Of a stretch of DNA of 64,000 nt, positions 32,312-42,627 are shown piece by piece (the first letter of the stretch is position 1; the number at the start of each line of letters is the position of its first letter). The stretch covers positions 4,134,501-4,198,500 of the forward strand of contig NC_056423.1 in assembly GCF_905147365.1 (NCBI RefSeq), read 5' to 3'. The notes beneath the pieces are model-generated. The model was not told the origin of the DNA and did no database searches. It saw nothing but the letters and a program-made list of their open reading frames with translations. The translations under genes were made by a program, and so were the position numbers. The stretch comes from Aricia agestis (Eukaryota; Arthropoda; Insecta; Lepidoptera; Lycaenidae).

Positions 32312-32366
32312 GAAGAAGTTACAAAAATAAACAGTCATTCAGACTGTTTATTTTTGTAACTTCTTC
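32312..32366. repeat. Perfect 25-bp inverted repeat with a 5-nt loop
   Basis: The arms 32312-32336 (GAAGAAGTTACAAAAATAAA...) and 32342-32366 are exact reverse complements. It lies about 75 bp upstream of the PSMG2 start codon, so it could be in its 5' untranslated region. Confidence 0.93.
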
Positions 32367-32715
32367 TTCTTCTCCAATATCGAAATATCCCAAGGCCGAA
32401 GGCGACCCGCGGGCCGCGACAGCAGAATACAAAATGTCAAAGTAAAACTTTTAGCCTCTTGACTCTTCACATAAAAAAAATATTTGTCTTGTCAGTGTCA
32501 AAAATGCAAAACTGAGCTGCCAACTGCCAAGTGCCAAATGTGGAAAAAAATCATTTCTTAAATTCTTACGATCGTGTTTTATGTTGGTTTCTGAATAAGG
32601 GTACCTAAAACTGTATATTTTCGACCAAATATTACTAATGGTTGTGTAATTAAACCACTTAATATAATTTCGATGCTGAAGTTCCAAGTATTTGCATAAT
32701 ATTTTTAATTTGATT

Positions 32716-33028
32716 ATGACAGAAGTCGACAAAGATCGAGAATTGGAAAGCTTCTTATTTACTGAATCAAAAGTATCGATAACAGGTAAACTGTATAATG
32801 CATATATTACTATTCGTCATAGGTTTCCTTTACCGATAAGAAATCGTTATGTTATCCTTATTTATTATTAATTTTGCCTGCTTCCCGCTATCCGTTGATA
32901 TAAATCGTTTAATACGTGTATATTGTGTCTTTAACCTTTGGCCTTTTGTATCATGTTTATGTTACATTGTTTTAAATTTAGTCAAATTAAACATTTCAGG
33001 TGCTGGACCACTCACTAATATTTATTAG
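32716..33028 (+). CDS. Possible small spliced upstream ORF of the PEX3 transcript (32 codons)
   Basis: An ATG at 32716 opens 23 codons (MTEVDKDRELESFLFTESKV then SIT) before a donor AACAG/GTAAAC at 32785. Joined to the acceptor at 32999 the frame adds GAGPLTNIY and stops at 33026-33028. Joined instead to the acceptor at 33173 the frame would overlap the PEX3 start in a different frame. Either way it would lie upstream of PEX3 in the mRNA and could damp its translation. The peptide has a good coding look (acidic, no low complexity), but I recognise no family. It could equally be the noncoding leader exon with a chance ATG. Confidence 0.35.
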
Positions 33029-33203
33029 AATGTGCATGGGACACCCTTCATCTCCAAAACTGAAGTATGCATCATGAGATATGTTGTGAGATTAATTGAC
33101 GCCACTTTGATAACGAAACATCTTATGAATACAAAAGTCTAGTAGAAAAGTATACACTAAAACCAAATTTCAGTACCAATAAAAAGATTTGAAGCAAGCA
33201 ACA

Positions 33204-34325
33204 ATGTTTTCATCAATAAGGAATTTTTTACATCGCCACAGAAGGAAGTTCTTCGTCACTGGAGCTGTGATCGGCTCCATATATCTGTTGTTGAGCTATG
33301 CACAGAAGAGGCTGAGAGAATGGCAAGAGAGAGAAGCCAAAAAATTCTTTGAAATGACCAGAAAGAAACAACATTTTGAAAGCACTGAGCGTACATGTAA
33401 TCAAACTATTCTTTCTCTATCAAAAATAGTTTCTGAAAGCATATTAAACATTCTGAATACGGAAGAAATTGTCCAGAAACTTCAAGAGAATCCCGACAAT
33501 AAGCTTGCACTATGGGAACAAATGAAAATTATGATATTCACCAGAATATGTGCACTGGTGTATGCTTTATCTATACTTAATGTTACTTTAAGAATCCAAC
33601 TTAACATAATTGGAGGTTATCTATATCGAGACTCTGTACGTGAAGAGGGTCCTTCTATGATTGATAGTGAGTTGCAGGCAAAATATTTGTCACTCTGCCA
33701 CCATTTTGTTGGTCCGGGGGTGGAGGACTTAGTGAAACAAATCGAGAAGGCTGTGAAAAGGGTTGTTGATCCCATATCATTAAAGAAAAAGATAACTGTG
33801 CAAGAAGTGGAACAAATTTTCTGGTCAATACAAACTATTCTTTGTACTGATACAGAGAATGGCGATCCTGTAAAGAAAATGGTCCACTACTTAGTTAACC
33901 ATACAGAAATAAATGAAGCAAAGTTTGATACACTCGTTAAAGAGACGATGGATATCTTGGAGACTGATGAAGTCATATCCATATCTGTATCAACAGTCAG
34001 TAGGAGCTTTTCCTCCGTTGTCGACGAAGTGGCTAACTTGTTTGTCTCAAAATGGGTGCCAACAACTAAGAATCATCTCGAAGCTGTCGATGACCATATT
34101 GTTACAAACGGGGCTTTAAAATCTGGTCCCAGTCAGCCGTTCATCGACGTAAACCAAGTTGACATGCATTTTGTGAAACTGTTACCAGTAGTAAATGAAC
34201 TCATAACAAAAAATACATGTAAGGGTAACACTAACATTCCAGATTTGCTGACCCAACAACTCACATTGAATGAAAAGTTGAAGTTGTTGGGGGCGAATAT
34301 ATATGAACTGTTTAGTAGTACATAA
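33204..34325 (+). CDS. PEX3: Peroxisomal biogenesis factor 3 (PEX3)
   Basis: A complete, intronless peroxin of 373 residues, the same length as human PEX3. PEX3 is the peroxisomal membrane anchor for PEX19, which delivers newly made peroxisomal membrane proteins. Seen here: a basic N-terminal cluster RHRRK (residues 11-15), then one hydrophobic segment (about 16-33, VTGAVIGSIYLLLSYA), the targeting and membrane anchor pattern of the family. A Trp at residue 104 (LALWEQMKI) aligns in position with the human Trp104 that binds PEX19. The hallmark RIQLNIIGGYLYRD follows at about 130-143. The rest is helical, as in the known cytosolic domain. I chose the ATG at 33204; the upstream in-frame codons begin at a TTG and lack an ATG. 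It is divergently paired with PSMG2. A TTTCAG acceptor 30 bp upstream suggests a spliced leader. An ATTAAA at 34486-34491 may be its poly(A) signal. Confidence 0.96.
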   Translation: MFSSIRNFLHRHRRKFFVTGAVIGSIYLLLSYAQKRLREWQEREAKKFFEMTRKKQHFESTERTCNQTILSLSKIVSESILNILNTEEIVQKLQENPDNKLALWEQMKIMIFTRICALVYALSILNVTLRIQLNIIGGYLYRDSVREEGPSMIDSELQAKYLSLCHHFVGPGVEDLVKQIEKAVKRVVDPISLKKKITVQEVEQIFWSIQTILCTDTENGDPVKKMVHYLVNHTEINEAKFDTLVKETMDILETDEVISISVSTVSRSFSSVVDEVANLFVSKWVPTTKNHLEAVDDHIVTNGALKSGPSQPFIDVNQVDMHFVKLLPVVNELITKNTCKGNTNIPDLLTQQLTLNEKLKLLGANIYELFSST

Positions 34326-35160
34326 TTTTATATGTTAGTGTAATTATCACAAATTATTTTATGCAGTTGGTATATAAGTTAAGATACTAGCACCTAGACA
34401 TGATGCGGCAAGAACAGTGTTGCATTGGACTATACGGTAAAGCTTGCAATTGAAACTCTTACAATGTTTATATTTTTGTGTACTGATTAAAGTTCAGTAT
34501 CCTAACATATTGCAAGGAGCCTTTGTAAAATGATGCAAATTCATTACACTTATACATTTTGCTCTCATCAATCTTTAATTTCGTTGCTTATGTAATGCAT
34601 TTAATGAGACCAAAAAGTTATCAGGCACTCAGTAAAATATTGATTTGGGCATTCAATGACAATTGATTATTATTTATTTTCTGACTGTGTGAAACCTTCT
34701 ATTAAGTATAATGATTCTTTAAACAAAAGAATAGAGACTGCTAAATCGTATCTTCATTTTCTCTCTAAAAACATACTGGTAATGGTTAGTTTGTTTATAT
34801 TGTTTTTGGGTCTACATGTGACTTGTTTAAGTATATTTTAAAATTACAAACTATATTTTTTTCATTTAAATCCACAATTCTTTCGTATGTCAAGAAAAAC
34901 CGGCATATTTTAAAGCTATATTAAAAATATAAAAATGAAATTTAAAAAATATAAAAATGAAATTAATCTATACTTACCTACAACTTTAATCCAATTACTA
35001 ATTAGGTATATTTAAAGAACTATTTTGGAACACTACATTGTGTTGAATTTACATTTTTGATCTCATTTAAAATTCTCGCCTCAAGGCCAGAGATAAGCCA
35101 CAAGTAGCAGATACAAAAGAAATAACATGTTGGCTAGTGATTTAATATTTAAATTATATA
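34326..35160. other. PEX3 3' flank, no further gene
   Basis: ATTAAA at 34486-34491 is the first poly(A)-signal-like hexamer after the stop. A 61-codon frame (34656-34841) with a hydrophobic C terminus has no recognised family. A tandem AATATAAAAATGAAATTTAA / AATATAAAAATGAAATTAAT pair lies at about 34924-34965. Confidence 0.5.
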
Positions 35161-35164
35161 ATTT

Positions 35165-35345
35165 TACTAGCTGACCTGGCAAACGTTGTTTTGCCATATA
35201 AATTATTTCTAGTATCAATATAAATTATAAAAAGTAGATAAAAACCAACTCTCAGTACCTACTTGTACTATTATCTATTCTGTGCTCTCAGGTCTAACAA
35301 ATGTACACTACTAACAAAATTTCATTAAAATCGGTTGAGCCGTTT
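35165..35345 (+). repeat. Interspersed repeat, copy of 3190-3490
   Basis: CTAGCTGACCTGGCAAACG, TTTTGCCATATAAA and AAAATCGGTTGAGCCGTTT match the 3190 copy. Confidence 0.6.
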
Positions 35346-35355
35346 TTTTATGTAA

Positions 35356-35607
35356 TAACTTAATAAGGGGGCAAACGAGCAAGTGGGTCACCTGATGGAA
35401 AGCAACTTCCGTCGCCCATGGTCACTCACAGCATCAGAAGAGCTGCAGGTGCGTTGCCGGCCTTTTAAGAGGGAATAGGGGAGGGTAGGGAAGAGAAAAG
35501 GGTAGGGGATTGGGCCTCAGGTAAACTCACTCACTCGGCGAAACACAGCCCGTGGCATTTCTCCGGTCGAGTCGGCCCATTCGTGCCGAAGCATGGCTCT
35601 CCCACGT
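35356..35607 (-). mobile_element. Family A SINE-like copy with internal deletion
   Basis: Reverse orientation from CTTAATAAGGGGGCAAACGA to GCATGGCTCTCCCACGT. The GCGCTTGCGCTG hairpin and the GAAAACCGGCGTG block are missing between 35548 and 35553. Confidence 0.85.
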
Positions 35608-35772
35608 TAAAACTATTGGACTTATACTTTGGAGGATTTTGCGCACAAACACTGACACGAGAATTTTATATAATAATATTAAGATTGCCCTTGACAAACT
35701 GCACCTGGATACACGTTTTTCGACTGCATTATTTATTACTCTATGATTATAGGTACTTTATTGACGCTCTAG

Positions 35773-35954
35773 GTGTAGCTCAGCTATACTCAACTTGCGG
35801 CCCGCCGGGACTTTATCAGTTATGTGAAGTTAAACCATTTTGAAATTCACGCCCATTGGCTAAATAGTGCAGTGGTCTTGTTTGTGGCCCGAGTCACCAA
35901 GACCAAAACGTGTTTGTAGCCCGTAAAAAAAGGTTGAATACCACTGGTATATCT
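35773..35954. mobile_element. hAT-like MITE with worn 8-bp duplication
   Basis: The element is 35781-35946, ends CAGCTATACTCAACTTGCGG and GGTTGAATACCACTG (CAGTGGTATTCAACC inverted). Flanks GTGTAGCT and GTATATCT agree at 6 of 8. Confidence 0.6.
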
Positions 35955-35973
35955 AGAGTTCTCGACTCTAGAG

Positions 35974-36221
35974 CACGGGTCACCAAATGGCGGACCGCTA
36001 ACCCGTTTGCGGACCTCGGAACATACCAACTTGAACTACAGAGAATGCAATTTTATGAAAATTCGAAAAAAGGAGGGACGAAAGAAGGCGGAGAATAAAG
36101 TTTATTATTTCCGTAATAGCCTTTGTTACATTAAATTTTTTTGTTTAAAAATATGTAGACCGCGAAGATAATTTCATTTCTGAAGATGGACCGTGAGCGA
36201 AATTAATAATTGGTGATCCCT
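35974..36221. mobile_element. hAT MITE, relative of 2090-2578
   Basis: The left end CACGGGTCACCAAATGGCGG and right end ATTGGTGATCCC match the family, as do the TGTAGACCGCGAAGATAATT and GATGGACCGTGAGCG boxes. No clear target duplication remains. Confidence 0.7.
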
Positions 36222-36647
36222 TTTGTTTCGTCATTTTAGGCCTATTTATATTGTAGATATCTAAAGAAACTTGGTTCTGTCTTATTCTAATTAAAATTTA
36301 AAGAAATCTCACGGAAAATAATTTTATTCTCCTATATTATTAAAAAAGCAACGATTGCTTTAATAAGAATTTGTTTGCTATTTCTTTCAGCGTTTTGGTC
36401 GTATAGGGACCGTGCAGAAACTATAGAGGGCGTCGTAATTCGACAGCAGCGACACGATGCGAGTAAAAGAAGTAACTTGTGAGTGACTTTGGCTTCGCAT
36501 TCTCTTTGACCCCGGCTAGTTTTTATGTGTTTTTTATATGTTTTAGACTATAAAATGATTTAATACTTACACTCCCAAGTTGCCACATGCGGCCGCGAGA
36601 ACAACAACAGATTTCCAAGAATCCGCGATCGAAGGATTAAAGTAAAA

Positions 36648-36847
36648 GACTAGATGACGCCCGCAACTCCGTTGCGCCAAAAATCATTTATCGCGCGAGA
36701 ACCGTACATTTTCCCGGAATAAAGAGTATCCTATGTCCTTTCCCGGGGCTCAAAGTAAATCCATACCAAATTTCAGCAAAATTGGTTCAGCGGTTTGGGC
36801 GTGAAGTGCTAACAGACGTCTATACTTTCGCATTTATAATATTGAGT
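36648..36847 (-). repeat. Family B repeat
   Basis: ACTAGATGACGCCCGCAACT to CGCATTTATAATATTGAGTA, the reverse of the 4097 copy and well preserved. Confidence 0.8.
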
Positions 36848-37151
36848 ATGGATGAGATTCTAACCGTAAACAAAGAACGAAAGCGTAAATAAAAATGTTT
36901 AAGCTTATCTAGTTATCTAATAAAATAAAACAAGTTCACTAAAATAAATTCTTTTATTTCATCAACCTTCTGTGATTCGCTCGATACCATCTTTACAACT
37001 TTTGTCTGTCACTATTTTAACTAGTGTACCTCATCAGTGTAAACACTATATTTAGTATTCTTGAAATAACACTCAAAGACTGCACTATTAATAGTTTTCC
37101 TATTTGAAGAATCATCCTTTTGAGAACCAACACATTGACAAGATGATTCAA

Positions 37152-37552
37152 GATAAACACTATTACGGAGTACTATTATATTATATTATGTGCCTCAGTG
37201 TTGAATTCCTGGCAGGACTTCTCCAAATTATCCTTACTTTTGATGCAACTTGTTGCATTCTAGTTGATGTCTTTGAAATTCTTTTTTAAAAGTTTTTTTT
37301 TTTTCTTCTCCAGGAAAAATTGTAGGTATATAGGTATATTATATGCCGGATAAGATAAACACTATTACGGAGTACTATTACTTATATTATATTCAGTGTT
37401 GAATTCCTGGCAGGACTTCTCCAAATTATCCTTACTTTTGATGCAACTTGTTGCATTCTAGTTGATGTCTTTGAAATTCTTTTTTAAAAGAGTTTTTTTT
37501 TATTTTCTTCTCCAGGAAAAATTGTAGGTATATAGGTATATTATATGCCGGG
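37152..37552. repeat. Tandem duplication, two copies of about 202 bp
   Basis: GATAAACACTATTACGGAGT begins both copies (37152 and 37354), and both run through TTGAATTCCTGGCAGGACTT, GATGCAACTTGTTGCATTCT and TTCTTCTCCAGGAAAAATTG to TATATTATATGCCGG. They differ by a small indel (GTGCCTCAGTG versus TTCAGTG) and T-run length, so the duplication is recent. Confidence 0.92.
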
Positions 37553-37777
37553 TGTACAGGATTTTCCGATCTTGGCCAATTAAATGAGCGGTGCATAGGT
37601 ATGTAAAATTTAGATGGAACCTGGAAGCCAGTTTGGATGTTTACTGAAAGAAGCAACGGTTATAGGTTAGGTTCATATTGTGTTCATCTAAATGAATTTA
37701 CGGTTATAATCTACAAAATTCAGCGTTTTTACGAGTCTACACATAAAATTCATGGAACTTTTTAAGTATGTACTTAC

Positions 37778-38041
37778 GTATGTTTTACCGGCTTTTATCC
37801 ATTTCTTTCGTTTTTCAATAAGCCATGGCATGTGAATACTTTTGGCAGGAAAATAGTAAAATTTTAGATCGTTCGATTTGCCTTTATTTTTCTTGTATGT
37901 ATTAGAACATCCAGGAATACAACAATGCTTGAAAATACTCAAATTTCTCAAGAAATCCTTTAATTTTCCGTAGCTCGACTTGAGCTTGTCAATAAAATTT
38001 TCGTAAAAGTTTCGGCTACTCGTCACTAGTGGTAGTGTCAT
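37778..38041 (-). CDS. Partial THAP zinc-finger protein (exon)
   Basis: On the minus strand the frame from the ATG at 38041 contains the start of a THAP domain: HCCIPGCSNTY (first two Cys of the C2CH zinc site), then LKFYYFPAK and a WLIEKRKKWIKAG helix. The remaining Cys-x2-His and the AVPTIF-like end are absent, and a strong donor TAC/GTAAGT follows at 37778/37777, so the domain would be completed on another exon. The true 5' limit is unsure: a THAP domain usually begins a few residues before its first Cys, so the N-terminal 35-40 residues may be intron or leader (possible acceptor TTTTCAAG near 37928). THAP domains bind DNA. The gene may be a host regulator or a transposase relic, given the inverted repeats at 36405 and 38059. 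I cannot find the following exon with confidence. Confidence 0.5.
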
Positions 38042-38061
38042 CGCTCTGCACGGTCCCTATT

Positions 38062-38875
38062 CACAGATTTTAGAAGTAATCCTGTTCTGAGGTCGTATTA
38101 TTAGGATAATATTATTATTATCTAAGAAGTAAGTAAAGAAACGAGCGTAAGGGTTATTAATAAGTTGTGTAGAATCAAAGAAAATAATTATTAATTTATA
38201 GTCGGAGTCGGATCGGACCTACGTTATTTGGTGGGGTAATCTGAATAACTAATAATGTTAGTCGCGATTAGCGACTGTCGACTTTCCAATTATAAGAATG
38301 TACTCTATGCTGTCGACTGGGCTTGAGAACCCAACCAAGTTACGAAGGTCCGCACCCTGCCTGCCTGGGAATCAAATTATTTGATGATTTGTACTATGTT
38401 AAGTAATGTCGCGTTATGTCAAAGTTCAAACCCATATCGACCGATCACAGCTAACTTTGAATTGACATAAGTCGACCACATGACGTAGGTCCGTCAACTA
38501 CCTAGGAATTAATTTCCTCGATGGTACATACGTTTTTAAATTTTAATTAACAACACGAAATCTCATAAAACTACTTTTAGGGGTTTATTTTTGATAACAA
38601 CTGCGCAGTTTAGAGATCAGTTCGTAAATTATCATTATACTGATGTTGACTCCAAATAGTGCAAATACCATAGAAGGTCTAAACCGCGAAGCTAGTTACC
38701 AATTTCAAGGTTTTAACGAAGATTAGAAAAATCGAAGAAAGCTATATTTAAACGCAGTGTTACGTTCGCTATGTGACGGTACGGGTTTTCTAGAAAAACA
38801 GAGCTGGCGGGGATTCTGTGCATGAGCTTTCGAAGGCTTTCGCTGAAGGTTACTGTACAGTCGGCACAATACGTC
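38062..38875. other. Upstream flank of a promoter-like patch
   Basis: No gene. Repeated short phrases (TCGACTG, GACGTAGGTCCG) only. Confidence 0.5.
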
Positions 38876-39110
38876 ACGTCAATGCGGGGTGCGCTGCGAG
38901 CCTGCGACGCGACGATTTGCGCGCGCACTCCGCCCGCCAATACCGACAGAAAGGCACGGCAAACGCGCGCCTTCCGCGCACACCCGATAACCAGAAACAT
39001 TTCGTGTCCAGTGCAATTGCTTGTGATTTGTAAAAAAAAAAGTGCATTCCAAATTCAAAAATCACTTGAAAATTCAAGTTTCAACATTCCATATTTTGAC
39101 ACACGTAAGT
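38860..39110 (+). promoter_or_regulatory. Possible CpG-rich promoter and non-coding first exon
   Basis: 38880-38990 is the densest CpG patch in non-repeat sequence (GCGACGCGACGATTTGCGCG and neighbours). It is followed by a TCCAGTGC motif at about 39006-39013, which resembles the arthropod initiator, and then an A+T-rich stretch ending in a consensus donor ACAC/GTAAGT at 39104/39105. No ATG frame of note crosses the donor, so the exon would be 5' untranslated. The next visible plus-strand exon with an acceptor is at 60249. The several open frames over this patch (38713-39121, both strands) reflect its G+C content. Confidence 0.4.
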
Positions 39111-39529
39111 TTGTTTTTTAATTTATCAATTTCATGCTTCGCAATGTTTTTCGTACGGCATGCACGTTCACATGTTTTACATAAATTATTTTGAAGTGTA
39201 AACTAAAATTCTGAGAAAACCCATGAAATACTACTTTATTGTTATTAAGAATTTGTTGCTATTTATCTATTTACCGTGTATAATATTTAGTATAAATTGT
39301 TTTGTGATCGTATACCTAGCTGCATACAAAAGAGCTTGCATCGCCAAAACACAAGCTTACAAAATATTATGTACTTATATAAAAATACCTAGCTAAGTAT
39401 TGAGCTAATGAAACAAGTAATCTATACTCATTTTTAGCGACTTCCAAAAGAAAGAGGAATATACCTACTTACATAATATTATGTTCGGCTGTGGATATAA
39501 GTATATATTTTTTTGTAGTTTGTGAACCG

Positions 39530-39800
39530 ATTTTAAAAATTTTTGTTTAGTTGTATTAGATTTCATTCCAATTTGGTACCATGTTCACAAAAGTAGTGAC
39601 CTGATGATCCATGCGTAATCCAGGGAACTCCTCAAAATTTATATAGAAAGTGGAAACATATTATGGTGATTTTGGTTTTATGTGAAGTATCCTAAACATA
39701 TTATTATGCTACTTACCAAAAAGTAAGATTTTGCACCAAGGTATGCTATGGTTCCGAAGATACTAAGAGAACTCCCTTATAGATACAAGTTTGGGGGCTT
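39530..39800 (+). repeat. Interspersed repeat, copy of 640-1150
   Basis: Shares GTATCCTAAACATATTATTA, AAGTAAGATTTTGCACCAAG and GGTTCCGAAGATACTAAGAG. Confidence 0.65.
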
Positions 39801-41130
39801 ACAACACATTACATACATACATACAACACACACACATGGCAAATTTAAATCTTGCGTTAAAGCCATCCCCTGAGCAAACGACCTTGACCATATATTTGCC
39901 GCGTTGCCGAGATCGCGCCAAAATCCTATTTTTTTTTTACTTATCTTAGTTCAAAATTGACCTAAAAAAAATTGAAACGGCTAATATGTTATTAATTTGT
40001 TATTAATGAGATTGTCGATCTATTGGCGTGTGTTTCAAATAACCGTAATTAGTAAATACTAGAGAAAAACTGAATGTATGCTTGAATTTAAATAAATTGG
40101 TATTACTTTGGAAGCTGATATCATGAGTATAATGAACAAAAATAGGAAATTAATAACTATGAAAGAAACGTTCATATAAGCACTGAAGATTATTGCTGTT
40201 TTTTTATTATAATTTTGTACCTTTAAAATTATGTATTAATTATAAGGCTCTAAAAACTGTAAATTACGGCATCTCCATCAAAGACTTCTATTTAATCAGT
40301 TTAAGGTGATGCCGCTTTAAAGTAAAAAACTGTCTTGGATATTATACACAAAATATAACTACATCATAATCATTTCAAATTTTCTTAACTACATAATATA
40401 TATAAATCATAGTATTTACAACGTGTTTTTAAACTGTATTTAGTATAAAGTATCAAAATCTTTTATAGTGACTGGATACAGTGTGGCCATAAGAGGCCAC
40501 ACCGGAAACAAGTGGCGTCTCTATTAATGTCGTGACTTTTTTGACGGGCTATATGTTTTAGATTGCTTGTTTTCTCGGCCTCTCATAGAAAACAAGAAAT
40601 GGAAAGGGCGTAAGCGATAAAATGGTTTTTGTCGCGTAATTTAAAAACCATAAATATATTTCATAAAAAAAACTATGGGCAAATTTAAGTGCTTGCTCCA
40701 ATCAATCTTTGTACAAATTTTGAAAGCTTAAATCACTCTTCTCTGGTAGCAAAATTAGAATCCCTTTTTTTACAGAGGTCTTTTTGATTGATTATTCTGT
40801 GTTATAAAAGTTGACCAATCGTGTTATGCTATGGGTGATTCAAACACAAAGACATGATGAATACTGACAATGAACTTTAATTTCTTAGCATTAGTCATTG
40901 CTGAGAAAAATCGATATCGCTACTGCCAAATTATCAAGGCGTCGCCTTACATATAATGTCTTTGATTTCCGTAGGGGGAGCGTCTTAATTTTGGGACCTA
41001 TATAATTTCGTAGCTCTTCGTAGCACTTCGTAGCGGCGGGCTACGGGCTTCTTGAATTACTTTACGTTGCAGGGTATTTAGTCAAACTACATCCGACTTT
41101 CGATAGTTTCGATAGTGTAGTTAGAAATCA
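39801..41130. other. Gene-free stretch with a CGTAG-rich cluster
   Basis: Apparently single-copy A+T-rich DNA. At 41008-41050 CGTAGC units recur (GTAGCTCTTCGTAGCACTTC). A short palindrome GTGGCCATAAGAGGCCAC lies at 40483-40500. Confidence 0.5.
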
Positions 41131-41262
41131 ACAATGTTTGGGATTTGACACAAGGTATCTTAAGCATGGTGCCACAATCAAGATGCACCTAGCGATGCCT
41201 CTACAGTGTGTAACAAAAATAAGTGATAATATTTCAGGGTGTGTATTTTTGTTACATTCTGT

Positions 41263-41458
41263 TTACTTCCTTACTAATAAAGTCTGTCTGTCTGTTACCT
41301 CTTCACGCTCAAACCGCTTAACCGATTTTGCTGAAATTTAGTATGGAGATACTTTGGGTCCCGGGAATGTAATAGGATACTTTTAAAAAGTGTAGGGTTC
41401 CCGCGTGAATCGTGATAAACGAGTTCTGGCGCAAAGGAGTTACGGGCTTTATCTAGTT
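41263..41458 (+). repeat. Family B repeat
   Basis: TCTGTTACCTCTTCACGCTC to TTATCTAGTTC with the AACCGATTTTGCTGAAATTT core. Confidence 0.7.
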
Positions 41459-41680
41459 CTGTCTATTATACTTTGTGTCTATTATAATATTATAATTCCA
41501 TACTTTCTCAGTTCCGGAGAAAAAAGGGTAGTTACTTAAGAATTATTATGAGTTTGACATGTCTATTCTGTGTGTGTGTGTCTCTATCCGTGGTATGCGT
41601 AGTGATTATATTCATCTTTGATTGCAATTTGCAGCATCCAAATTGGTGGACCGATTTTGATCAAGTTTTTTTTGACAAGT

Positions 41681-42007
41681 TTTTTTTTAATGAAATAAGG
41701 GGGCAAACGAGCAAACGGGTCACCTGATGGAAAGCAACTTCCGTCGCCCATGGACACTCGCAGCATCAGAAGAGCTGCAGGTGCGTTGCCGGCCTTTTAA
41801 GAGGGAATAAGGTAATAGGGGAGGGTAGGAATGGGAAGGGAATAGGGGAGGGGAGGGAAGGGAATAGGGTAGGGGATTGGGCCTCCGGTAAACTCACTCA
41901 CTCGGCGAAACACAATGCAAGCGCTGTTTCACGCCGGTTTTCTGTGAGAACGTGGTATTTCTCCGGTAGAGCCGGCCCATTCATGCCGAAGCATGGCTCT
42001 CCCACGT
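41681..42007 (-). mobile_element. Family A SINE-like copy
   Basis: Full-length reverse copy: poly(T), AATGAAATAAGGGGGCAAAC, purine tract (AGGGGAGGGGAGGGAAGGG), TCACTCACTCGGCGAAACAC, ending ATGGCTCTCCCACGT. Confidence 0.88.
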
Positions 42008-42404
42008 ATGAAATAGTATGTATCTATGGCTAACACGATCGAAACCTTTCTCAGCAATAGCCTCATCATCATCATCAGCCCGCTCAGTGCTGGGAAATTT
42101 GGGTTTATGTATTTAATGAAAGGTTCTAAGTTAGTGATTTGATTCTGATTCCTGATACTTATTGTATTTTTGTAGTAAGAGCTTTTCAATTTCTTCATTT
42201 AAGTAATAAAAACCTAACTTTGATCTATGCTTTGATGCAATACTGACAATAATAAAATTGGCATCGTTTTAAAAGCATTGAGCTAAAACATTTTAATAAT
42301 AGACCTCAATTTTGTTGGTTCCAAAGTAATATTTCTAAAAGACCCACTTTGAGTGGTGTTTTGTCTTTAAAAGCTATCTAGAACTTTCGCCACTGTTAAT
42401 AAAA
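42008..42404. other. Gene-free stretch
   Basis: Nothing recognisable besides a CATCATCATCATCAG run at about 42063. Confidence 0.5.
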
Positions 42405-42562
42405 GTAGACTTCATTTTAAGAAAAGAAATTACCTTCGCGGTCCGCACATTTTATAAAAAAAATATTTATTAAACAAAGGTAAGTAATTTTGGAAATTAC
42501 AAAGGTATTTATTTACCGACATATTAATGAGAAAATCGCGGTCCGCCATTTGGTGACCCCTG
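42405..42562. mobile_element. hAT MITE fragment, relative of 50837-51126
   Basis: The TTCATTTTAAGAAAAGAAAT box, TTCGCGGTCCGCACATTTTA and the right end CCATTTGGTGACCCCTG match. The left terminus is missing. Confidence 0.7.
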
Positions 42563-42627
42563 GTATGGTGTATCCCACCAAAAACATACCTGTGAAAATG
42601 GGGCCAAGTTCCAATCAGCTGATTTTA

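Larger units (their letters stand above)
32237..33203. promoter_or_regulatory. Shared divergent promoter region of PSMG2 and PEX3
   Basis: The start codons of two housekeeping genes on opposite strands face away from this 967-bp gap, so both promoters must be here or overlap. A G+C-rich patch (GGCGACCCGCGGGCCGCGAC, 32400-32420) and a long perfect hairpin (32312-32366) lie in it. I see no convincing TATA box. Splice signals for a PEX3 leader are visible: donor CAG/GTAAAC at 32785/32786, acceptors TTTCAG/G at 32999 and TTTCAG/T at 33173. Confidence 0.65.
36405..38062. other. 1.66-kb segment bounded by 16-bp inverted repeats, enclosing a THAP exon
   Basis: ATAGGGACCGTGCAGA (left edge, from about 36405) is mirrored exactly by TCTGCACGGTCCCTAT (right edge, to about 38059). 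Between them lie a family B copy, a tandem duplication and a minus-strand THAP exon. THAP domains occur both in host proteins and in P-element-type transposases, so this may be a decayed DNA transposon. No convincing target duplication flanks it. Confidence 0.4.

Noticed and set aside
34656..34841. A small membrane protein downstream of PEX3
   Set aside because: A single 61-codon frame with a hydrophobic end, no family match that I can see, and base composition like the flanking non-coding DNA.
38713..39121. Four overlapping frames on both strands
   Set aside because: They all cross one CpG-rich patch, conflict with each other, and none continues into the consensus donor in a meaningful frame.
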